Assembly: GCF_036017035.1 (NCBI RefSeq)
Contig: NZ_JAYXHS010000001.1
Span: 496,001-560,000, forward strand
Length of the DNA: 64,000 nt
Direction: 5' to 3'
Source: Viridibacterium silvisoli
Lineage (GTDB): Bacteria; Pseudomonadota; Gammaproteobacteria; Burkholderiales; Rhodocyclaceae
The notes beneath the pieces are model-generated. The model saw nothing but the letters and a program-made list of their open reading frames with translations, was not told where the DNA came from and made no database searches. Of the stretch, positions 41,751-50,385 are shown one piece after another. Both the position numbers and the translations under genes were made by a program. Position 1 is the stretch's first letter. Every line of letters begins with the position of its first letter.

Positions 41751-41910
41751 TGCGACAACCTTTCAGTTCAGAGTGAATCAAGGCGTCGCCCCGAGGGTCG
41801 TCCGCCTGGCGTTACGTCTGTAACGGCCAATGTACAAGCCTAGCCGATGATAAAATCATTTCATCCTCGCCGCCTGATCCAGGTCAATTCCACATCCGGA
41901 CCCCCACACC

Positions 41911-43272
41911 ATGCAAGTCATCATTCTCGCTGCCGGCCAAGGCAAACGCATGCGCTCGCGCCTGCCCAAGGTGCTGCAGCCGATTGCCGGCAAGGCCATG
42001 CTCAGCCACGTCATCGCCACTGCCCGCAAGCTGCAGTCCAGCAAGATCTGCGTGGTATACGGCCACGGTGGCGACCAGGTGCGCGCCGCCTTGCCGGATG
42101 CCGACCTGTCCTGGGCCGAGCAGGCACAACAGCTCGGCACCGGCCACGCGGTGCAGCAGGCCATGCCGCACATCAAGGACGATGGCGTAGCCCTGATCCT
42201 GTATGGCGACGTACCCCTGACGCGCGTCGAGACCTTGCAGGCCCTCATCGCAGCCAGCGAAGGCAAACGCGTCGCACTGCTGACCGTGAACATGATCGAT
42301 CCCAAAGGTTACGGCCGCATCATCCGTTCCGCTGCGGGCAACGTGCAAAGCATCGTCGAAGAGAAGGATGCGACGCCCGAACAACGCCGCGTCACCGAGG
42401 TGAATACCGGCATCCTGTGTGTGCCTGTGACGAAGCTGCGCGACTGGCTCGGCCGCCTCTCGAACAACAACTCGCAAGGCGAGTATTACCTCACCGACAT
42501 CATCGCCATGGCAGTGGGCGATGGCGTCGAAGTCGCTGCGCACCAGCCTTCTGCGGTGTGGGAAACGCTGGGCGTGAACAACAAGCTGCAGCTCGCCGAG
42601 CTGGAGCGCATCCACCAGCGCAATATCGCCGACAGCCTGATGGAAAACGGCGTCACCCTGATCGACCCGGCGCGCATCGACGTGCGTGGCGAACTGAGTT
42701 GCGAGCCGGACGTGGAGATCGACGTGGGTTGTGTCTTCGAAGGCACCGTCGAGCTCGGTGACGGCGTGCGCATCGGTGCCCACTGCGTGCTGAAGAACGT
42801 GAAGATCGCTGCCGGCACCCATCTCGCACCGTTCTGTCATATCGAGGGCGCGACGATAGGCGCCGATTGCTCGATCGGCCCGTACGCGCGCATCCGTCCC
42901 GGCACGCAGCTGGCTGAAGACGTGCATATCGGCAACTTCGTCGAGGTCAAGAACAGCAGTATCGCCGCAGGCACCAAGGCCGGCCACCTCGCCTATCTGG
43001 GCGATGCCGACCTCGGCAGCAAGACCAACATCGGCGCGGGCGTGATCACCGCCAACTATGACGGCGCCAATAAATTCCGCACCACCATCGGCAATGATGT
43101 CTTCATCGGTTCGGACAGTCAGCTCATCGCGCCCGTGACGGTGGGCGACGGTGCAACGATTGCAGCGGGCACAACGCTGACCTCCAATGCGCAGGCCGGA
43201 GAGCTGACCATGTCGCGTACGCGCCAGAGCACCATCGTGGGCTGGAAGCGCCCAGTCAAGAAACCGGCCTGA
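41911..43272 (+). CDS. glmU: Bifunctional GlcNAc-1-P uridyltransferase / glucosamine-1-P acetyltransferase
   Basis: 453 residues. The N-terminal pyrophosphorylase domain starts MQVIILAAGQGKRMRSRLPK and has GTGHAVQQAMP and LYGDVPLT; the C-terminal left-handed beta helix has many hexapeptide repeats and GHLAYLGDADLGSKTNIGAG for acetyl transfer. It makes UDP-GlcNAc for peptidoglycan and LPS. Divergent from ackA. The thioesterase gene follows by 10 bp. Confidence 0.97.
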   Translation: MQVIILAAGQGKRMRSRLPKVLQPIAGKAMLSHVIATARKLQSSKICVVYGHGGDQVRAALPDADLSWAEQAQQLGTGHAVQQAMPHIKDDGVALILYGDVPLTRVETLQALIAASEGKRVALLTVNMIDPKGYGRIIRSAAGNVQSIVEEKDATPEQRRVTEVNTGILCVPVTKLRDWLGRLSNNNSQGEYYLTDIIAMAVGDGVEVAAHQPSAVWETLGVNNKLQLAELERIHQRNIADSLMENGVTLIDPARIDVRGELSCEPDVEIDVGCVFEGTVELGDGVRIGAHCVLKNVKIAAGTHLAPFCHIEGATIGADCSIGPYARIRPGTQLAEDVHIGNFVEVKNSSIAAGTKAGHLAYLGDADLGSKTNIGAGVITANYDGANKFRTTIGNDVFIGSDSQLIAPVTVGDGATIAAGTTLTSNAQAGELTMSRTRQSTIVGWKRPVKKPA

Positions 43273-43282
43273 GAACACGCAG

Positions 43283-43801
43283 ATGGACGCACAACCCTCT
43301 CACCAGCTCAGCATGACCGTGCTGATGACGCCTGACATGGCCAACTTCTCCGGCAATGTGCACGGCGGTGCCGTGCTCAAGCTGCTCGATCAGGTTGCCT
43401 ATGCCTGTGCCAGCCGCTATGCCGGCCGCTATGTCGTCACCATGTCGGTCGACCAGGTCACTTTCCGCCAACCCATCCACGTCGGCGAGCTCGTCAGCTT
43501 CCTCGCTTCGGTGAACTACACCGGACGCACCTCGATGGAGATCGGCGTCAAGGTGATTACCGAGAACATCCAGAAACGCAGCGTGCGCCACGCCAATAGC
43601 TGCTTCTTCACGATGGTGGCGGTCGACGACAAGGGCAAGGCCACCGAGGTACCCGCGCTGCAACCGCAAACCGCCGACGAATTGCGCCGGCACGCCTCGG
43701 CCAAGGTGCGCCGCGAACTGCGTCAGGAGATGGAGCGACGTCAGCGCGAGATCCAGGAAGCCATGCTGCGCGCAGCAAGCTCGGGCTCAGCGCCAATGTA
43801 A
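43283..43801 (+). CDS. Acyl-CoA thioesterase, YciA-like hotdog fold
   Basis: 172 residues. MTVLMTPDMANFSGNVHGGAVLKLLDQVAYACASRYAG (about 12-49) is the helix and loop of the hotdog fold with the conserved Asn and Gly-Gly, then VDQVTFRQPIHVGELVSF. The C-terminus is a charged helix (RRELRQEMERRQREIQEAML). It hydrolyses acyl-CoA; chain length preference is unknown. It probably shares the glmU transcript. Confidence 0.9.
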   Translation: MDAQPSHQLSMTVLMTPDMANFSGNVHGGAVLKLLDQVAYACASRYAGRYVVTMSVDQVTFRQPIHVGELVSFLASVNYTGRTSMEIGVKVITENIQKRSVRHANSCFFTMVAVDDKGKATEVPALQPQTADELRRHASAKVRRELRQEMERRQREIQEAMLRAASSGSAPM

Positions 43802-43849
43802 TGTCAGCGGGCCAGGGCGGCCCGCCTGCGCCATCAAGCCGTCACCAGC

Positions 43850-44572
43850 TCACTCACCGAGGTACGCGCTGCGCACCTTGGGGTCGTGCAGCAGCGCATC
43901 ACCTGTCCCGGTCAGCGTTATCTGGCCGCTCTCCATGACATAGGCACGTTGCGAGAAATGCAGGGCGAGATTGGCGTTCTGCTCGACCAGCAGCACCGTC
44001 ACGCCTTCACGCACGATGGATTGCACGACCTCGAAGATCTTCTCGACGAAGAGTGGCGCGAGGCCCATCGAGGGCTCATCCAGCAGGAGCAGTTTCGGCT
44101 TCGACAATAAGGCACGGCCGATGGCCAGCATCTGCTGCTCTCCGCCGGAAAGCGTGCCCGCGACCTGCGCAAGACGCTCTTTTACGCGCGGCAGCATCTC
44201 GAACACACGCTGCATGTCAGTTTCGATCTGCGCCTTGTCGGTGCGGATGTAAGCCCCCATGCGCAGGTTCTCTTCAACGGTGAGCCGCGTGAAGATGCCG
44301 CGCCCCTCCGGCACCAGGGCCAAGCCGCGCTGCACACGCTTGTGCGCTGGCAGGCTGTTGATGCTGGCACCGTCGTAGATCAGATCACCCGCGGCAATCG
44401 GTAAGGTGCCGGCAATGGCATTGAGCGTGGTGGTCTTGCCTGCACCGTTGGCGCCGATCAGTGAAACCAGTTCGCCAGCATGCAGCGCGAGGTCGATGCC
44501 CTTGACCGCCTTGATCTGGCCGTAAGCAATCTGCACCTGCTTCAGTTCGAGAATGGGCACGTGATCAGGCAT
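43850..44572 (-). CDS. livF: Branched-chain amino acid ABC transporter ATP-binding protein LivF
   Basis: 240 residues: Walker A GANGAGKTT, Q-loop, signature LSGGEQQMLAIGRAL and Walker B LLLLDEPSMGLAP, with the LivF hallmarks RGLALVPEGRGIFTRLTVEENL. Its start overlaps livG by about 8 bases. Last gene of the livK-livHMGF cluster. Confidence 0.95.
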   Translation of the reverse strand: MPDHVPILELKQVQIAYGQIKAVKGIDLALHAGELVSLIGANGAGKTTTLNAIAGTLPIAAGDLIYDGASINSLPAHKRVQRGLALVPEGRGIFTRLTVEENLRMGAYIRTDKAQIETDMQRVFEMLPRVKERLAQVAGTLSGGEQQMLAIGRALLSKPKLLLLDEPSMGLAPLFVEKIFEVVQSIVREGVTVLLVEQNANLALHFSQRAYVMESGQITLTGTGDALLHDPKVRSAYLGE

Positions 44573-45332
44573 GTGCGCCTCCCAGATAGGCTTCGATCAC
44601 GGCGGCATTTTTCTGCACGATGGCAGGTACGTCCTCGACGATCTTCTTGCCGAAGTCCAGCACGGCCACACGGTCACAGAGTCCCATCACCAGTTTCACG
44701 TCGTGTTCGATGAGCAGCACGGTGACACCATCATGGCGGATGGTTTCGATCAGGGTACGCAGATGCGAAGTCTCGGTGGCGTTCATGCCGGCAGCGGGTT
44801 CATCCAGCGCCAGCAGCTGCGGCTCGGTGGCCAGCGCACGTGCAATCTCGAGGCGGCGCTGGTCTCCATAGGACAGATTCTTCGATACGGTATTGGCGAA
44901 GCGCTCGATGCCGACGTAGCGCAGCAATTCGAAGGCGCGCTCCGTCACGAGACGCTCTTCCTCGCGCACATGCTTGCGTTGCAGGAGGATGCCGAACAGG
45001 CCCGCCGTCGAACGCGTGTGGTGGCCGACCATCACGTTCTCCAGCGCCGTCAGTTCGCGGAACAGGCGGATGTTCTGGAAGGTGCGCGCAATGCCGCGCT
45101 GGACGATCTTGTGCGGTTCGCCGTAAGGCAGCTCCGAGCCGGAGAACACGAACTCGCCTGACTCGGGTGTGTACGCCCCGCTGAGGACATTGAAGAAGGT
45201 CGTCTTGCCGGCGCCATTGGGCCCGATCAGGCCGTAGATCTCGCCTTTGTTGATCGACAAGGAGACATCTGTGAGCGCCTGCAGACCACCGAAACGCTTG
45301 TGGATGCCGCGTGCTTCGAGCAGCTTGATCAT
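44565..45332 (-). CDS. livG: Branched-chain amino acid ABC transporter ATP-binding protein LivG
   Basis: 255 residues: Walker A GPNGAGKTTFFNVLSG, the LivG motif RTFQNIRLFRELTALENVMVG, signature LSYGDQRRLEIARALA and Walker B LLALDEPAAGMNATE. The C-terminus has the family end IEAYLGGAHA. The start overlaps livM by four bases. Confidence 0.95.
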   Translation of the reverse strand: MIKLLEARGIHKRFGGLQALTDVSLSINKGEIYGLIGPNGAGKTTFFNVLSGAYTPESGEFVFSGSELPYGEPHKIVQRGIARTFQNIRLFRELTALENVMVGHHTRSTAGLFGILLQRKHVREEERLVTERAFELLRYVGIERFANTVSKNLSYGDQRRLEIARALATEPQLLALDEPAAGMNATETSHLRTLIETIRHDGVTVLLIEHDVKLVMGLCDRVAVLDFGKKIVEDVPAIVQKNAAVIEAYLGGAHA

Positions 45333-46444
45333 GCCTGCACCTCTGCACCCTTGCCGCCCTTGCCCAACACAAGCTCGGGCTTCGAGTAGCGCGAGTGCGC
45401 CGGCATGAGACCCGCCGGCCGCAGCAACATCATGAAGATCAAGGCCAGCGCGTAAACCAGCATGCGCAGGATTTCCGGATCGAGCAGCACATGCCCGAAC
45501 ACGGCCGTCTGCATCGGCACCGCGTAGCTACGCAGCACCTCCGGCAACCATGACAGGATCAGCGCGCCAACGATGACGCCACCGATATTGCCCATGCCGC
45601 CGAACACCACCATGGCGAGCACGATGATGGACTCCATCAGCGAGAAGCTCTCGGGGCTCACGAAGCCCTGGAAGGCACCGAACAAGCCACCTGCCACACC
45701 GCCGAACGTAGCCCCCATCGCAAATGCCAGCAGCTTGCAGTTGCGCAGATTGATGCCGACTGCCTTGGCAGCCAGATCATCGTCGCGGATCGCTGCCCAG
45801 GCGCGCCCGATGCGTGACACCTGCATGCGTTTGACGAGGATCACCGACAGCACGACGAAGCCGAGGAAGACGTAGTAGTAGAACAGCAAGGGGTTGATGC
45901 TGAAATCATCGGTGATGGCTACACGCTTCGAAATGTCCCAACCGAAGATGTGCAGGGTGTCGAGCATGTTGATGCCCTGCGGTCCGTTGGTGATATTGAT
46001 CGGGTGGTTCAGGTTGTTCATGAAGATACGCACGATCTCGCCGAACCCCAGCGTGACGATGGCAAGGTAATCACCGCGCAGGCGCAACACCGGGAAGCCG
46101 AGGATCACACCGGCCAGTGCGGCGAAGCCAGCACCCAGCGGCAGCACGACCCAGAACGGCAGATGCACGCCGAAGTGCGGGCTGGCAAGGAAGGCCCAGG
46201 TGTAGGCGCCGACGGCGTAGAAAGCGATGTAGCCGAGATCGAGCAGGCCGGCAAAACCGACCACCAGATTGAGGCCGACGGCGAGCATCACATAGAGCAG
46301 CGCGAAGTCGAGAATGCGCACCCAGGCCGGGCCGACACCGAGTGCCGCGATGGGTGCCAACAGCATGATGGCGATGACAATGCTGCGTGCGGCTTTGGGA
46401 TTGTGTGTGCCGAAGTACGGCACGATGCGGGCGAGTTCTTCCAT
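45329..46444 (-). CDS. livM: Branched-chain amino acid ABC transporter permease LivM
   Basis: 371 residues with about 10 hydrophobic helices. LNLVVGFAGLLDLGYIAFYAVGAY and LRLRGDYLAIVTLGFGEIVR are the family motifs, and RAWAAIRDDDLAAKAVGIN is the cytoplasmic EAA-like loop that meets LivG/LivF. The tail is cytoplasmic. It follows livH by 4 bp. Confidence 0.95.
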   Translation of the reverse strand: MEELARIVPYFGTHNPKAARSIVIAIMLLAPIAALGVGPAWVRILDFALLYVMLAVGLNLVVGFAGLLDLGYIAFYAVGAYTWAFLASPHFGVHLPFWVVLPLGAGFAALAGVILGFPVLRLRGDYLAIVTLGFGEIVRIFMNNLNHPINITNGPQGINMLDTLHIFGWDISKRVAITDDFSINPLLFYYYVFLGFVVLSVILVKRMQVSRIGRAWAAIRDDDLAAKAVGINLRNCKLLAFAMGATFGGVAGGLFGAFQGFVSPESFSLMESIIVLAMVVFGGMGNIGGVIVGALILSWLPEVLRSYAVPMQTAVFGHVLLDPEILRMLVYALALIFMMLLRPAGLMPAHSRYSKPELVLGKGGKGAEVQA

Positions 46445-46448
46445 GTCT

Positions 46449-47381
46449 TTACGCTCGATCCGCGACGCGCTCGCCGAGGAGACCTGTAGGTCGGAAGATC
46501 AGCACAACGCCCAGAATGGCGAAGGCAAAAATATCCTGGTAGCTGGAGTTGAAGAAGCCGAAGCTGAACTGTTCGATGTAGCCGGCCCCGATGGCCTCGA
46601 CCAGCCCGAGCAGGATGCCGCCCAGCATCGCACCGCCCAGATTGCCGATACCACCCAGCACCGCAGCAGTAAAAGCCTTGAGGCCAGGCAGGGTGCCCAT
46701 GGTGCTGTGCGCGATACCGTAATTCGAGGCGATCATCACGCCAGCAATTGCGGCCAGACCCGAGCCGAGCACGAAGGTCAGCGAGATGATGCGATTGGCA
46801 TCCACGCCCATCAGGCTGGCGATGCGGTGGTTCTCGGCCGTGGCACGCATCGCACGACCGATGCGCGTCCGGTTTACCAGCACGGTCAGGCCGATCATCA
46901 GCAGTGCCGAGACGATGAGAATCACGATCTGCACCGGCGCGATATACACGCCCGGTACAGGCTGCAGCGGCGTCGTCGAGATGAGTTGCGGGAAGCTGTA
47001 GTAGTTGCGGCCCCAGATGATCATGGCCATCGTCTGCAACAGGAAAGACACGCCGATCGCCGTGATCAGAGGCGCCAGGCGCGGCGCATTGCGCAGGCGG
47101 CGATAAGCCGCACGCTCGATGACGTAGCCCATCAGCATGGATACCGGAATCGCCACCAGCAGGCCGAAAGCCAGTGTCGGCAATGCACCGAGATGTGGCC
47201 AGGTGTGCTGCGCAAAGTTGATGGCCTGCAGCGCTACGAGGGCGCCGATCATCAGGATGTCGCCGTGGGCGAAATTGATGAGGCCAAGAATGCCGTAGAC
47301 CATGGTGTAGCCGAGGGCGACAAGCGCATACATGCTGCCCACGACGAGACCATTGATGATTTGCTGGAGTAGCGTTTCCAT
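46449..47381 (-). CDS. livH: Branched-chain amino acid ABC transporter permease LivH
   Basis: 310 residues with about 8 helices. QQIINGLVVGSMYALVALGYTMVYGI is the standard start and GRAMRATAENHRIASLMGVD the coupling loop. The gene begins about 195 bp after livK, beyond a terminator. Its end leads straight into livM. Confidence 0.95.
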   Translation of the reverse strand: METLLQQIINGLVVGSMYALVALGYTMVYGILGLINFAHGDILMIGALVALQAINFAQHTWPHLGALPTLAFGLLVAIPVSMLMGYVIERAAYRRLRNAPRLAPLITAIGVSFLLQTMAMIIWGRNYYSFPQLISTTPLQPVPGVYIAPVQIVILIVSALLMIGLTVLVNRTRIGRAMRATAENHRIASLMGVDANRIISLTFVLGSGLAAIAGVMIASNYGIAHSTMGTLPGLKAFTAAVLGGIGNLGGAMLGGILLGLVEAIGAGYIEQFSFGFFNSSYQDIFAFAILGVVLIFRPTGLLGERVADRA

Positions 47382-47517
47382 ATCTTTTTTGTATGCAAGA
47401 AACGGGCTTGGTTGTTGGGTTTCTGGTTACGCCAAATCGTTGATATGCGGAAGTTCGCCGTCAGGCCGGGTGAGGGCTGGCTGCAAATGACAAATCCGCA
47501 CCGCAATCGCACATCCT

Positions 47518-47555
47518 CAAAAAAATGGCGCGACCCGCAGGTTCGCGCCATTTTC
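47518..47555 (-). terminator. Intrinsic terminator between livK and livHMGF
   Basis: On the minus strand AAATGGCGCGA and TCGCGCCATTT form a stem around ACCTGCGGG, followed by a run of T broken only once. It sits about 20 bases past livK and should let the binding protein be made in excess over the membrane parts. Confidence 0.85.
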
Positions 47556-47576
47556 ATCAGCTCAATTTGATGCAGA

Positions 47577-48692
47577 TCACTTCATGGGTTCCCACTTGCC
47601 GGCCTTGAACTCATAAACGGTGATCGCGCCGTCCTTGAGGTCACCCTTTTCGTCGAACTTGATCGTACCGGTTACACCCTTGTGCGCGACTTTCTTCAGC
47701 GCAGGCAGGTACTTGGCCGGCTCGACCGAGCCTGCGGTCTTCATGGCTTCGATGACGGTGGAGGTTGCGTCGTAGGAGTACGGCGAGTAAGCCTGCACTT
47801 CAGCATTGAAACGCTTCTTGAAACGATCCTTGAACTTGGCGTCCGGCATCGAGTCGAGTGGCACGCCCGGTTGCGTGCAATAGGCTGTGCCTTCCTTGAT
47901 CGCGTCGCCGGCCAGCTTGATCAGCTCGGGCGTACATCCGCCGTCACCCATCAGGAACTTGGCACCAATGCCGAGTTGCTTGACCTGTTTGACCATCGGG
48001 CCACCTTGCGGATCCATACCGCCGAAGAAGATGACATCCGGGTTCTGCGACTTGACCTTGGTCAGGATGGTCATGAAGTCGGTGGCCTTGTCGGTAGTGA
48101 ACTCGCGCGTCGTCACCGTGCCGCCAGCGGCCTTCACGGCCTTCTCGAACTCGTCAGCCAGGCCTTGACCGTAAGCGGAGCGGTCGTCGATGACGGCAAC
48201 CTTCTTGCCCAGCTTGCTGACTGCGAACTTCGCGGCGGCAGGGCCTTGTTTGCCGTCATGCGCCATGACGCGGAAGATGTTCTCGAAACCTTGCTGGGTC
48301 AGCGTCGGGTTGGTGGCCGAGGGCGAAATCATGACGATGCCGGCCTGGTTGTAGATACGCGACGCGGGGATGGTGGTCCCTGAATTCATGTGGCCGATGA
48401 CGGCCTTCACGCCCGCATCGACAAGGCGTTGTGCAACGGCCGTACCCTGCTTCGGGTCCGCCTGGTCGTCTTCACCGACAACCTCGAACTTGACCTTCTT
48501 GCCGGCGATGGTGACGCCCTTGGCATTGGCGTCTTCAACGGCAAGACGCACACCATTTTCCGTGTCCTTGCCAAGGTGGGCCTGCGCACCCGTGAGTGGA
48601 GCCGAACTGCCGATCTTTACGACAACTTCCTGTGCCTGTGCCACGCCCATCCCGAGTGCAACCAGGGATAGAGCAATGATTGTTTTTTTCAT
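47577..48692 (-). CDS. livK: Branched-chain amino acid ABC transporter substrate-binding protein (LivK/BraC)
   Basis: 371 residues. Signal peptide KKTIIALSLVALGMGVAQAQ; then a type I periplasmic binding fold starting VVVKIGSSAPLTGAQAHLGKD, with VIGHMNSGTTIPASRIYNQ and FRVMAHDGKQGPAAAKFAV lining the amino-acid site. The start is the ATG at 48692 with GGAGGT six bases before it; an upstream in-frame extension is not needed. It delivers Leu/Ile/Val to LivHMGF. Confidence 0.95.
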   Translation of the reverse strand: MKKTIIALSLVALGMGVAQAQEVVVKIGSSAPLTGAQAHLGKDTENGVRLAVEDANAKGVTIAGKKVKFEVVGEDDQADPKQGTAVAQRLVDAGVKAVIGHMNSGTTIPASRIYNQAGIVMISPSATNPTLTQQGFENIFRVMAHDGKQGPAAAKFAVSKLGKKVAVIDDRSAYGQGLADEFEKAVKAAGGTVTTREFTTDKATDFMTILTKVKSQNPDVIFFGGMDPQGGPMVKQVKQLGIGAKFLMGDGGCTPELIKLAGDAIKEGTAYCTQPGVPLDSMPDAKFKDRFKKRFNAEVQAYSPYSYDATSTVIEAMKTAGSVEPAKYLPALKKVAHKGVTGTIKFDEKGDLKDGAITVYEFKAGKWEPMK

Positions 48693-48976
48693 GACGACCT
48701 CCGCAAAGACGACTCTCTTGTTCAAGGGACAACCCGATGCACGGGCAGCAACCGGTTCGTGCGGCTGCAGGCACATGAAGCCTACACCCTGCTCGGATGT
48801 TACAGAAGTTGCAGCCACAACAAAACGATTGTTCGATGCTGCGCAACATCCCCACCCGCTCGTCTCCCGGCCTTATGCCATGCTGGTCTGCGGACGCGCG
48901 CAGGCATATGCTGCGAAGCGGCTTGCCTGACAACTTCGGCAAACCAACAAGCAGCGTCACAAGAAAGGATTGAGCC

Positions 48977-49885
48977 TTGAGCGACCCCGTCATCCTGAAA
49001 ATCGAAACCGCCGGACAGCGCCTCGGCCTGCTGCCCGAACTCGGCGGCAGCGTCGCCTTCTGGGAAGTGCGCCGCAACGATGGCTGGCATGCCATCTGGC
49101 GCCCCTACGCCCCCACCACGGCAGATGGTCGCCGCACGGTCGGCAATTTCCCGCTGGTGCCCTTCTCCAATCGCGTCACCGGCGGCGGTATCACTGTCGA
49201 TGGCGAGTTCCATCCCATGACGCCGAACCGCTTCGACCCGACACCGATCCACGGCACTGGCTGGATGCACGAGTGGGAGACGCGCGAGCACGGCGCGCAG
49301 GTGATCGAATTGAGCGTCGAGTCGCATCGCAAGCACGGCTACCCATGGGACTACTTCGCCACGCAGCGCTACAGCCTTGGCGACGACAGCATGACCATGC
49401 GCCTTGAAGTCGAACACCTCGGCGACAAGCCGATGCCCTACGGACTCGCCTGGCATCCCTTCCAGTTGCGTGGCGACAATCCCGAAGGCCCGCGCCTGCA
49501 GTTCCGCGCGGATGGCTACTGGCTCGCCGGCGACGACTGCATTCCACAGGAGCTCGTCGAAGACCTGCCCGCGGATCGGGACTTCAACGCGCTGCGCCCG
49601 CTCGGTCACGGTAAGATCGACAACAACTTCTCCGGCTGGGATGGGCGCATGCGCATGGAGCGCGACGACATCGACCTGCGCATCGATTGGGAAACCACGG
49701 AGCCGGACAACCTGACGACCTCCATCCTGTTCCGCCCCGAGAATCTGCCCTTCTTCTGCTTCGAGCCGATCACGCACATCACCGACGCATTCCATCGCCC
49801 TGGCATGCCCGGCATGCGCATGTTGAAGAAGGGCGAGCGCATGGCGCTGGAGGTGGTGCAAAAGCTGTCACACATCCATCCCTAG
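48977..49885 (+). CDS. Aldose 1-epimerase family protein
   Basis: 302 residues of the galactose-mutarotase-like fold. GNFPLVPFSNRV (substrate Arg), HGTGWMHEWE, YGLAWHPFQLRG (catalytic His region) and the late FCFEPITHITDAFHR (Glu) follow the family order. The start is a TTG at 48977 with AAAGGA eight bases upstream. Sugar specificity is unknown; there is no sugar-utilisation cluster here. The small Excalibur gene follows by 12 bp. Confidence 0.88.
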   Translation: MSDPVILKIETAGQRLGLLPELGGSVAFWEVRRNDGWHAIWRPYAPTTADGRRTVGNFPLVPFSNRVTGGGITVDGEFHPMTPNRFDPTPIHGTGWMHEWETREHGAQVIELSVESHRKHGYPWDYFATQRYSLGDDSMTMRLEVEHLGDKPMPYGLAWHPFQLRGDNPEGPRLQFRADGYWLAGDDCIPQELVEDLPADRDFNALRPLGHGKIDNNFSGWDGRMRMERDDIDLRIDWETTEPDNLTTSILFRPENLPFFCFEPITHITDAFHRPGMPGMRMLKKGERMALEVVQKLSHIHP

Positions 49886-49897
49886 CCAGGAGAGGAC

Positions 49898-50206
49898 ATG
49901 AGACGCCTGATTGTTCTAATCGTAATCGCAACCATCGCGTGGCAAGGCTATGGGAAGTATCGGTCATCCCATGATGAAAGATCCGAAAACCGGCCAGAGT
50001 CCTTTGGCGAAGTCATGCGGCAAACACAGACCCAACCCACGCAATACAGCAACACCCGAACCAGCAACTACAAATGCGATGGACGAACTCATTGCTCACA
50101 AATGACTTCTTGTGACGAGGCAACATACTTCCTCAGGAATTGTCCAGGCGTGAAAATGGATGGAAACAACGACGGCGTTCCGTGCGAACAACAATGGTGT
50201 AGATAG
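49898..50206 (+). CDS. Small Excalibur-domain protein
   Basis: 102 residues. An N-terminal hydrophobic segment (RRLIVLIVIATIAWQGYGKY) acts as signal anchor. The C-terminal 45 residues (YKCDGRTHCSQMTSCDEA ... CPGVKMDGNNDGVPCEQQWC) form an Excalibur calcium-binding domain: DGNNDGVPCE is the Ca-binding loop, and there are six cysteines for disulfides. The domain is best known from Gram-positive surface proteins but also occurs in small proteobacterial proteins, often with nucleases or cold-shock domains. GGAGAGG precedes the ATG. Function unknown. Confidence 0.88.
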   Translation: MRRLIVLIVIATIAWQGYGKYRSSHDERSENRPESFGEVMRQTQTQPTQYSNTRTSNYKCDGRTHCSQMTSCDEATYFLRNCPGVKMDGNNDGVPCEQQWCR

Positions 50207-50385
50207 CAAGATCAGACAGTCACTTGAATGGATGCCCCGGTGGGACAGGGCAATCGCGACAATGTACCGCAGGACAGCGGACAGCCATTCGTCGCCCATG
50301 CCCGTATAGCCCAATGACATGCTCCAGCACTAGACGCCGCTTCTGCTAGAGTTGCCGCAAATTTCGACGACCCCAAGGACATGTC

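Noticed and set aside
43807..43825. GCGGGCC/GGCCCGC hairpin between the thioesterase and livF as a terminator
   Set aside because: No T-run on either strand; too weak to call.
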